A stretch of DNA of 64,000 bases from Alphaproteobacteria bacterium (GTDB lineage Bacteria; Pseudomonadota; Alphaproteobacteria; Rhodospirillales; Rhodospirillaceae). The DNA is taken from NCBI GenBank assembly GCA_030835385.1, contig JAURPI010000018.1, positions 59,169 through 123,168 on the forward strand. Reading direction: 5' to 3'. A program made the position numbers and the translations under genes. Below the pieces are notes generated by a model, which saw only the letters and a program-made list of their open reading frames with translations, ran no database searches and was not told where the DNA came from. This document shows, piece by piece, positions 58,368-64,000 of the stretch (positions are counted from its first letter, which is position 1; each line of letters begins with the position of its first letter).

Positions 58368-60410
58368 CTAGAAGCCCACGCCCACCGAGAACCGAATATC
58401 GCGGCCTGGCAGCGGTGTCAGCTCCTTAATGAACGAGGTATGAGGTCGGGCGAAGGAGTTGCCGAGATTGCGGCCCTGAAGTGTAAGCCGAACATCACGG
58501 TCCGCTATCGGCTTCCAGGACACCTGCGCATTGACGAAGGTGTAGGAGTCTGTGCCCTCTTCCAAAGGTGCAAGGCGGCTCGCGCTGGATGATCCCTCGA
58601 CTTCGATCCGGGCTGTCCAATTCTCAACCGTTGCCGTTGCTCCCGCTGTGTAAAACAGCGGCGGAATCCGTGGTAGAGGTGAATTCGTCGTGTCGTTGGT
58701 TGCTTTGACATAACTTAGCGAGCCGTCGAGGAGGACGCTCATGTCCCCTGAACTGAACACCTCGACGTCTGTTTCTATTTCAACGCCTGAGAACGTCGCG
58801 TCCACCTGGGTGTATTGGAACAGCGGCAGTTCGTCTTCTTCCAGTCCAGTTTCTTGCTCGAAAATGTAGTCATCATATTCAGTGCGGAACAAGTTGAGTG
58901 AAGCGCCGAAACGGTCCGTCATGACTCTTAAGTTCGCTTCCGTATGCCAGGCAGTTTCCTTGATCAAATTGGAGTCACCTACTTCAAATTGTTGGGTGGC
59001 CAGGTGTGGGCCGTTGGAAAACAATTCTGCCGCATTTGGGGCCCGTTCCGTTTTAGACGTCGTCAGTCCAAACGTAACGCCATCGGAAAACTGCCATGAA
59101 GCGCCAATAGATCCGGATAGAGTGTCAAAATCCCGGTCTGTATTGGCTGTGGTAGATGTCACATCGATGGTTTCGTAGCGTAGACCGCCGGTGAGCGTGA
59201 GCGCACTGAAAGAGGCTTCCTCAACAAGGAATACGGCAAGAGAGTCTGTTTCCGTCGGAGGCACAAAGGCCTCGTCGCCGATCGCTTCGAATTCACGGTT
59301 GCCCAGTTGAAGGCCAAAGGCACCCTCAAAATTTCCGATCGGACGGTGCACAAATTCCAATCTTCCTTCCCATGCCTCGTAGCGGAAGATGGTGCCGACG
59401 TCTTCGTTTTCAAATTCCGTATGTTCATAGTCGCCATAGCCAATACGGAATTTTGCCTTACTCAAAAAAGAACCCAGATTCCGGAGTTCGCCGTCGACAT
59501 CGAAGCGCACCCGTTCAAGGTCGATAGCAATGCTCTCTTCTTCCTCTTCTTCGTGTTCCTCGTCATCATGCTCTTCTTCATCATGATCTTCGTCTTCCTC
59601 ATGACCATGTGCGGCTGGGACTCCATAAAAAGAATCAAAATATCCCCCGGACACACCGATGTGTCCGTCTTCCCAAAGGTAACTTAGGCCACCACCAATA
59701 GTGTAAACCTCCGCTGCGGAGTTCTCGACTAAGCCATCAATGCCTTCCTCTTCGGCCTCTTCATTGGCAAAACCGTCGATCTCGTAGTCCGATTGGTCGC
59801 TGTAGGAGCCGTCTAGAGATAGAACTAGCCCGGAGCCGATTTGGCCTTTGGTTTGAGCATTCAAACTGAACAGATCGGCATTGGTGCCATAGGTCAGGTC
59901 GCCGCGCCCAGAAACTTTTTGTTCCGGCATCGTCGTGGCGATCCGTGTATCGATCACATTTACGATTCCGCCGACAGCATTGGACCCGTAAAGCAACGTG
60001 TTTGGTCCGCGCAGGATTTCGATTCGCTCTCTCGTGCCCGGATTGATAGCGACCTGATGGTCCACACTGGTCACAGAGGCGTCGACCGGATCAATTCCAT
60101 TGGTTAGCACCCGGATACGGTCGCCGCCCTGTCCACGAATAATGGGCCGGCTGGAAACCGGACCAAAAAATGTCGACGATACCCCGACCTCACCGCGCAA
60201 AGTTTCCCCGAGAGAAGACCTTATTCTGTCGCGCAGGTCGTCACCCGTTAGGACCGAAGCGCCTTGAATTGTGTCTCCGAGGCTGCGCTCCAACGGTACA
60301 GAGGTGACAAAGATTTCCTCAACTTCAAGTGTTGTGTTTGATGCCGCCGATGCGGTGTAGGGGATGAGAGCGAATAAGGCAGCTGTAGACCAAAATGAAT
60401 TTTTGGACAT
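58368..60410 (-). CDS. znuD: TonB-dependent zinc receptor (ZnuD-like)
   Basis: A 680-residue outer-membrane receptor. The signal peptide ends 'YTASAASN'; the plug has 'SVLTGDDLRDRIRSSLGETL', 'RPIIRGQGGDRIRVLTNGID' and 'ERIEILRGPNTLLYGSNAVG'. The barrel ends 'IRFSVGVGF'. An external loop at about residues 268-295 is almost entirely His, Asp and Glu ('HGHEEDEDHDEEEHDDEEHE'), the hallmark of ZnuD-type zinc receptors, where it captures the metal. It sits between zur and DUF1826 in one leftward operon and should be induced when zinc is scarce. Confidence 0.88.
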   Translation of the reverse strand: MSKNSFWSTAALFALIPYTASAASNTTLEVEEIFVTSVPLERSLGDTIQGASVLTGDDLRDRIRSSLGETLRGEVGVSSTFFGPVSSRPIIRGQGGDRIRVLTNGIDPVDASVTSVDHQVAINPGTRERIEILRGPNTLLYGSNAVGGIVNVIDTRIATTMPEQKVSGRGDLTYGTNADLFSLNAQTKGQIGSGLVLSLDGSYSDQSDYEIDGFANEEAEEEGIDGLVENSAAEVYTIGGGLSYLWEDGHIGVSGGYFDSFYGVPAAHGHEEDEDHDEEEHDDEEHEEEEEESIAIDLERVRFDVDGELRNLGSFLSKAKFRIGYGDYEHTEFENEDVGTIFRYEAWEGRLEFVHRPIGNFEGAFGLQLGNREFEAIGDEAFVPPTETDSLAVFLVEEASFSALTLTGGLRYETIDVTSTTANTDRDFDTLSGSIGASWQFSDGVTFGLTTSKTERAPNAAELFSNGPHLATQQFEVGDSNLIKETAWHTEANLRVMTDRFGASLNLFRTEYDDYIFEQETGLEEDELPLFQYTQVDATFSGVEIETDVEVFSSGDMSVLLDGSLSYVKATNDTTNSPLPRIPPLFYTAGATATVENWTARIEVEGSSSASRLAPLEEGTDSYTFVNAQVSWKPIADRDVRLTLQGRNLGNSFARPHTSFIKELTPLPGRDIRFSVGVGF

Positions 60411-60506
60411 TTAGTAACTCCGGAGATTATTTATTGATGTGTGTGCGTTAGTGAGGGTGATCTAGGTTTGGATATCTCATGCTCTGAGCCGGGGTGGACT
60501 TGGCCC

Positions 60507-60893
60507 TTAGTGAGCAGAACAGTCTTTGCACTGTCCCATAATTTCGAACGTTTTCTGAGCTGCACTGAAACCTGAGGTGTCTTGCCAGTTGGACACCAAA
60601 CGGCAGAGGTCGTGATCCTCTATCTCTTCCACCTGCTTACAGTCCGTACAAACTGCGAGAACCACTTCATGCGCATGACCATGAGAGCGGCAGGGCACAA
60701 ACGCTTTAAGGCTTTCGATGCGATGAACGCGCCCGTCTGTGTTGAGGCGTTCGAGGGCCCGATATATGACCGGTGGAGATGGGCGACGCTTTGCAGGCAA
60801 ACGCTCAATTAACTCGTAAGCCGTAAGCGGCTGATCGGCCGTTTCCATAATTTTCACGATCTGTGAATCGTCTACTGCGCGTGCCCGGGCCAT
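60507..60893 (-). CDS. zur: Fur-family zinc uptake regulator Zur
   Basis: A 128-residue Fur-family repressor. The winged helix is 'MARARAVDDSQIVKIMETAD' onward with 'PPVIYRALERLNTDGRVHRI'. Metal sites: 'HGHAHEVVLAVCTDCKQVEE' carries the regulatory His residues and the first structural C-x-x-C, and 'CKDCSAH' at the C-terminus the second. Together with the ZnuD-like receptor, DUF1826 and MerC genes downstream, this identifies Zur rather than Fur or PerR. It is the first gene of the operon, so autoregulation through the palindrome at 60922 is expected. Confidence 0.88.
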   Translation of the reverse strand: MARARAVDDSQIVKIMETADQPLTAYELIERLPAKRRPSPPVIYRALERLNTDGRVHRIESLKAFVPCRSHGHAHEVVLAVCTDCKQVEEIEDHDLCRLVSNWQDTSGFSAAQKTFEIMGQCKDCSAH

Positions 60894-60921
60894 CGTATGC
60901 TTCTCTTAACCAAAAACGTAC

Positions 60922-60934
60922 CGTATAACATACG
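60922..60934. promoter_or_regulatory. Candidate Zur operator
   Basis: A perfect inverted repeat CGTAT-AAC-ATACG lies 28 bases upstream of the zur start in an AT-rich stretch. Its core, GTATAACATAC, resembles the TGTTATAACA-type centre of known proteobacterial Zur boxes. It could also influence the divergent gene at 61016. Confidence 0.55.
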
Positions 60935-61015
60935 ATTATAATTTGTGGAGCTAGAAGTCAACAATTGATCGTGCGACATAGGTGACTAAATAGCCTTGTA
61001 TTAGGAGATCAGCTT

Positions 61016-61417
61016 TTGAAATTTGTTGGTGTCGTCGTTTTTTGTCTGCTCTCGACTTCTGCTACCGCCTATCAGGGGGTCGACCTTGGGCGTGATTGTC
61101 GCGGCTCGAACGATGCCGCTTCAGCCAGATGTGAAGGGTTCATCAGCGGTTTTGTGGCAGGCGCACAGGTTGATATTGAAGGTGAACCAGCCAACATGTG
61201 GCGCTATTTGGGTTACACTTGGTGTGGACCAGTAGTCTTTGATCTTCCCGCGATTGTTGAAGCGCTTTTTGATATTAGTCGCACTGGGCAAGCCACACCT
61301 CATTTTCCCGCACCTGTGATGCTTGCCCAATCTTTATCGGTGACATACCCCTGTGGTGGAGCAGCTGTCTCGCGCTTCCCGAGTCTAAGTCTGTCACCAA
61401 TAGATTCGGATAAATGA
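61016..61417 (+). CDS. Exported Rap1a/Tai-like immunity-domain protein
   Basis: 133 residues from TTG 61016, supported by AGGAG 8 bases upstream. The signal peptide is 'FVGVVVFCLLSTSATAYQ'. The mature part has the Rap1a/Tai pattern: 'CRGSNDAASARCEGFISGFV', a central Cys ('YTWCGPVVFDL'), an amphipathic helix 'LPAIVEALFDI' and the terminal 'SLSVTYPCGG', giving four cysteines for two disulphides. Rap1a proteins neutralise type VI amidase effectors in the periplasm, but many members are orphans of unknown role, as here. Divergent from zur across the candidate operator. Confidence 0.7.
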   Translation: MKFVGVVVFCLLSTSATAYQGVDLGRDCRGSNDAASARCEGFISGFVAGAQVDIEGEPANMWRYLGYTWCGPVVFDLPAIVEALFDISRTGQATPHFPAPVMLAQSLSVTYPCGGAAVSRFPSLSLSPIDSDK

Positions 61418-61481
61418 ATTCAGAGAAGCCTACTAATGCGTTCCTTTTCGGAAAACACAGACTCTCTCTATATATTCGTAT

Positions 61482-62018
61482 TTATTGCGGCATCATAGGG
61501 GTATCCGTCGCGCCAATGTCGCCACCCATTTGCGACAACAGGGTTGTCTCTTGTCCGCGATGATGAGTCTGGTGATTGAACAGGTGGCTGATGCATAAGC
61601 CCATGGGCAATGTCACATCAATATTGCGGAAGGTGTGCCAGAAGTTCAAATCAGTGCCCAATATCTCGTCAGTCAGATCATTTTCAGTCCACGCTACAAT
61701 CGCGCGATCAATTGCCTCGCGTTCCGCAGCAAGCGCGGTAAAGTCAGCAAACACTTCTGTCTCGTGTCGGCTCTCTGACAAAACAGGCTCGAAAGACAAG
61801 TCGCTCAATGCCGGCGCACCCTAGGTCGCAGCTGCGAAGCGCTGGAGCCAGATCAAATCACCCCACAAAATATGATTGAGGGTGCCGTGCAGGGATTTAC
61901 AGAACGCCCCGCGGTCTTTTTTGCGGTCGTCATCTGATAGATCAGCAGCGGCCTGATAAATTTTTTCATTCATCCAGGCGTTGTAGCGGGCCCTGGTGCG
62001 GGCGTGGGTGAGGCTCAT
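61482..62018 (-). pseudogene. DinB-family gene interrupted by an in-frame TAG
   Basis: Two segments in the same frame form one DinB-like protein of 178 codons: residues 1-65 ('ARTRARYNAWMNEKIYQAAA', 'LHGTLNHILWGDLIWLQRF') and, after TAG at 61821-61823, 'GAPALSDLSFEPVLSESRHE' to the end. All three metal His positions survive, one in 'LNHILWGD' and two in 'HLFNHQTHHRGQ'. There is no frameshift and nothing is missing, so the stop is a single base change and recent, or a sequencing or assembly error. DinB proteins are metal-binding thiol-dependent transferases of broad function. Confidence 0.8.
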
Positions 62019-62059
62019 CGTTTGAGTATAGCGCTAAGTAGCGCCGTCCATGTGTTCAG

Positions 62060-62536
62060 TTAAACCATAAATCCGAAGTAATAGAGTGGCGGTGCTGTAA
62101 CGCCGGCGCCGATCATCGTGATCATTCCAGCCCGGCCAAAAATGCGATGAAACATACTGAAAGAGTTTGGTTGAGGCGGGTTATCAAACTTGATCATGGA
62201 CACCACAATCAAAACGACCCAGATGATGGCTGCCAACACGGCAAAAGCCGTATGAATCCAAATTGTCCAATTGAGTACCGCGGTGCCTTCGTACATCCCA
62301 CCTTTGGTTAGCTCAAATATTCCGCCCGACATGGATAAATCGTACTCGAATATAGCGACCACGATTCCAAGTGAGACGCCCAAAGTAATCTGAATTTTTC
62401 GGTGGAGAGCGTACTCTTTTTTCACTCGGGCTAGTCGCCAGGAGAAGATAAGGAGGGGCAGGATGATGATGAAAGACAGCATAACGATATCGATCAGAAT
62501 ATCGGCGCGTGTCCCTAGTACGCCGGGTGGAAACAT
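62060..62536 (-). CDS. DUF420-like four-helix membrane protein
   Basis: 158 residues from ATG 62536, supported by AGAGG about 5 bases upstream; a longer start at 62611 is less likely. Four hydrophobic segments are visible ('ILIDIVMLSFIIILPLLIF', 'IQITLGVSLGIVVAIFEY', 'WIHTAFAVLAAIIWVVLIVV', 'MITMIGAGVTAPPLYYF'). His residues face the membrane in 'ALHRKIQ', 'IHTAFA' and 'FHRIFGR', similar to the CtaM/YozB-like DUF420 proteins linked to cytochrome oxidase maturation. The gene is alone on its strand. The assignment rests on topology and His positions. Confidence 0.6.
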   Translation of the reverse strand: MFPPGVLGTRADILIDIVMLSFIIILPLLIFSWRLARVKKEYALHRKIQITLGVSLGIVVAIFEYDLSMSGGIFELTKGGMYEGTAVLNWTIWIHTAFAVLAAIIWVVLIVVSMIKFDNPPQPNSFSMFHRIFGRAGMITMIGAGVTAPPLYYFGFMV

Positions 62537-62637
62537 GTTTGCCTCTTTAGCGGTCAGCCGACTGCGAAAGACAATAGTACTGTCTAAATTGGGTGTTGTC
62601 TCGGGCCACACAATTTTATGACTCGCTCAAACTGCTC

Positions 62638-62679
62638 GTGCATGGGCTCGAATGACGGAACGACCGGTGCATGGGCTCG
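62638..62679. repeat. 13-base direct repeat (GTGCATGGGCTCG, two copies)
   Basis: GTGCATGGGCTCG occurs at 62638-62650 and again at 62667-62679, in the 174-base gap between the CDO-like gene and the DUF420-like gene. It could be a double binding site upstream of the latter. Nothing else is recognised in the gap apart from the adjacent palindrome. Confidence 0.7.
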
Positions 62680-62692
62680 TTCCTCGAAAAAT

Positions 62693-62710
62693 CCAAAAAA
62701 TATTTTTTGG
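62693..62710. terminator. Perfect 18-base AT palindrome after the CDO-like gene
   Basis: CCAAAAAATATTTTTTGG is an exact 18-base palindrome starting immediately after the stop codon of the CDO-like gene. Read on the minus strand it forms an A/T-rich stem with a T-run in its second arm. This could be a weak terminator or a protein-binding site; the GC content is low for a strong terminator. Confidence 0.5.
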
Positions 62711-63268
62711 TTATTGAGGGGGTAGCGTGTAGCCGCTGACAAAAGGGCTGGGTTCCCCCGTTTCTGGGTCGTAAACCCTTCGCTCGACTGCCCCGATATC
62801 AGCGCCATACACATGAATGGAAATCGAAGCCTGCTTGTCGTCGGCATTGCGCACACGATGAATGTCGCCTAGGCGCGGTGAGACAAAATCGACCATGCCC
62901 GGCTCCAATGTCACGCTGTCGCCCTCGATCAGCTTGCCGGTGTTGTCGTCGCGGCTGTAGACGGTGCCTGTCTCTGCGCCACGTAACATGCCGATGGCCC
63001 CCCAGACCCGATGATCGTGGATCGGGGATTCCTGGCCGACACCCCAGACAAAGCTGACGACTGAGAAGCGCGCCTCGGGGTCGCGATAGAGCAGATACTG
63101 ACAGTAGGTTTCAGGATTCGAGACCGCATGACTGTCAGGCAGCCAATCGTCCACAGCGACCAGCTGCTCCAGCAAGGCTCCGCAGACTGGCAATAAGTCT
63201 GCCTCGTTCGGTTTTGGCTCGAGCAGGGTCGTCATCCCGGCAATAAAGGTCTCGAATTTGCCGCTCAA
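62711..63268 (-). CDS. Cysteine dioxygenase-like cupin protein
   Basis: A 185-residue cupin of the CDO/PCO-like group. The metal motif is 'SPIHDHRVWGAIGMLRG' (H-x-H, about residues 84-86) with the third His in 'RLGDIHRVRN' (about 137). 'YCQYLLYRDPEARFSVVSFV' is the usual strand before the site. The start overlaps the CoA-transferase stop by 4 bases (ATGA), so the two are co-translated. The substrate is probably a thiol or similar small molecule, as in mercaptopropionate dioxygenase (family knowledge only). Confidence 0.8.
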   Translation of the reverse strand: MSGKFETFIAGMTTLLEPKPNEADLLPVCGALLEQLVAVDDWLPDSHAVSNPETYCQYLLYRDPEARFSVVSFVWGVGQESPIHDHRVWGAIGMLRGAETGTVYSRDDNTGKLIEGDSVTLEPGMVDFVSPRLGDIHRVRNADDKQASISIHVYGADIGAVERRVYDPETGEPSPFVSGYTLPPQ

Positions 63269-64000
63269 GAGTCTTTTTCCAAGTTCTCCAGCTCGGCAAT
63301 GATGTCGTCGTGGTCGCCGTCCAAAGCCGGTGGTCCTTTGCGGATGGGGAAGTCTTCACCTGCGACTTCAATTGGGCTGGCGAAGGTTATTGTTTCCACA
63401 CCGTTGGGCAAGGTCAGTGGTTGGACCCACCCAAAATGCTCGACCAAAGGATCTCCCAGTGCCGCTGAGTAGGGGTTGATCGGCTCGCACGGAATGCCGT
63501 GAGGGCGAAACGCAGCCGTCCAGTGACTGACCGGCTCTGTCGCGAAGATCGGCTCAAGAATAGCAGTCAGATCAATCTGGTTCTTTGCTCTATCACCCGT
63601 TGTCAAAAAGCGTGGGTCATCTTTTAGCTCGAGGCGACCAATGACCTCGCAGACCGAGGCAAACAGCTTGTCGTTGCCTGCTGCCAGCACAAAATGCGCA
63701 TCTTTCGCCGGGTAAGCCTGATAGGGAGAGTTGCGCGGATGAGAAGACCCCATGCGCACCGGGTCTTTGCCTGTGCCGAAGTACTCGCTGGTTTGTAGGG
63801 CCGCGAATGCCAGGTTGGTGCCATACATCGACATATCGATGTGGCCTCCTGGCCCGCCTGCTTCAACCCGGCGCAGCAGTGAGACAATTGCGAAGGCGGA
63901 ATATAAGCCGGCACCGAAGTCAGACATTGGCACGCCGGCTTTGACCGGTATGCCATCTGGGTCCCCAGTGACGCTCATCACGCCCGAGGCTGCTTGCACG
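63265..64000 (-). CDS. Family III CoA-transferase (CaiB/BaiF), C-terminal part
   Basis: Only the C-terminal 245 or so residues lie in the window; the gene's 5' end is beyond the right edge. The visible part contains 'LYSAFAIVSLLRRVEAGGPG', the family helix, 'HIDMSMYGTNLAF', 'RMGSSHPRNSPYQAYPAKDA' and 'FRPHGIPCEPINPYSAAL'. These match formyl-CoA transferase, succinyl-CoA:carboxylate transferase and methylacyl-CoA racemase. The catalytic Asp lies in the missing N-terminal part. The enzyme moves CoA between carboxylates, or epimerises acyl-CoA. Co-transcribed with the CDO-like cupin gene that overlaps its stop. Confidence 0.88.
   Translation of the reverse strand, partial: VQAASGVMSVTGDPDGIPVKAGVPMSDFGAGLYSAFAIVSLLRRVEAGGPGGHIDMSMYGTNLAFAALQTSEYFGTGKDPVRMGSSHPRNSPYQAYPAKDAHFVLAAGNDKLFASVCEVIGRLELKDDPRFLTTGDRAKNQIDLTAILEPIFATEPVSHWTAAFRPHGIPCEPINPYSAALGDPLVEHFGWVQPLTLPNGVETITFASPIEVAGEDFPIRKGPPALDGDHDDIIAELENLEKDS

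Noticed and set aside
59307..59687. Plus-strand frame with a very hydrophobic run resembling membrane helices
   Set aside because: It is the complement of the His/Asp/Glu loop of the zinc receptor, whose GAA/GAT codons read as Phe and Ile/Val-rich sequence on the other strand.
61821..61823. Programmed recoding of TAG (for example pyrrolysine) in the DinB gene
   Set aside because: No pyl genes or recoding signal are seen, and other TAG codons in the window act as normal stops; a mutation or base error is simpler.
1..64000. Secondary-metabolite biosynthetic cluster based on the many methyltransferases and oxidases
   Set aside because: No polyketide, peptide or terpene synthase, carrier protein or ligase is present; receptors, carriers and hydrolases point to uptake and degradation.
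1..64000. tRNA, rRNA, insertion sequences, prophage or integrase genes
   Set aside because: I found no cloverleaf, rRNA-like stretch, transposase or integrase motif, and no long terminal repeats in this window.

Overview
The window looks like part of a Gram-negative Pseudomonadota chromosome of moderate GC, most likely a marine alpha- or gammaproteobacterium; I cannot place it more precisely. The reasons are four TonB-dependent receptors (two with the sphingomonad-style TonB box 'EEIVVTARKR'), many Tat and Sec signal peptides, IclR, LysR and Fur-family regulators, and strings of catabolic flavoenzymes. There is no rRNA, tRNA, CRISPR array, transposase or phage gene. The window starts inside an FAD oxidase gene and ends inside a CoA-transferase gene.

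Layout. 1-5518 is a leftward operon: LysR, GMC oxidoreductase, MFS carrier, small helical protein, methyltransferase, FAD oxidase (cut). 5694-8867 is a rightward operon (hydrolase, cupin, ornithine-cyclodeaminase-like, PEP-mutase-like), followed by a Tat-exported molybdenum hydroxylase. 11216-12748 is a second methyltransferase/small-protein pair. 12977-20043 holds an FAD monooxygenase and a leftward run (hydrolase, PAP/fibrillin-like protein, GPH carrier, PhyH oxygenase, beta-lactamase-fold hydrolase, SnoaL-like protein). 20316-26942 has an M24 enzyme, an MFS carrier and a Tat amine oxidase, converging on a TonB receptor. 27169-34752 holds a VAO-type oxidase, an enoyl reductase-like enzyme, an amidohydrolase, and a periplasmic double beta-propeller divergent from an orphan CHASE sensor. 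34903-40416 holds a TPP enzyme, an orphan solute-binding protein, a paraoxonase-like lipoprotein and a solo methyltransferase. 40432-50135 has a Baeyer-Villiger monooxygenase, an FMN hydroxyacid dehydrogenase, two tandem amine oxidases, two IclR regulators and a TonB receptor. 50283-51819 is the third methyltransferase/small-protein pair. 57277-60893 is a zinc-uptake operon run by Zur. The rest is mixed housekeeping and accessory genes, with two broken ones.

Together the genes read as a catabolic island. Outer-membrane receptors and MFS carriers bring in organic substrates. Exported and cytoplasmic oxidases (GMC, VAO-type, amine oxidases, Mo hydroxylase, BVMO, FAD monooxygenase) attack them, hydrolases cleave the products, and CoA or TPP chemistry finishes the job. 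The substrates cannot be read from the sequence.

The most original signal is a family of four paralogous methyltransferases sharing an unusual 'IHxQPGGY' motif before the SAM site and an 'NNE' motif after it. Three are paired with a roughly 110-residue helical protein of one shared family, and one of these three carries a Tat-like export signal. I do not recognise this pair as a described system.
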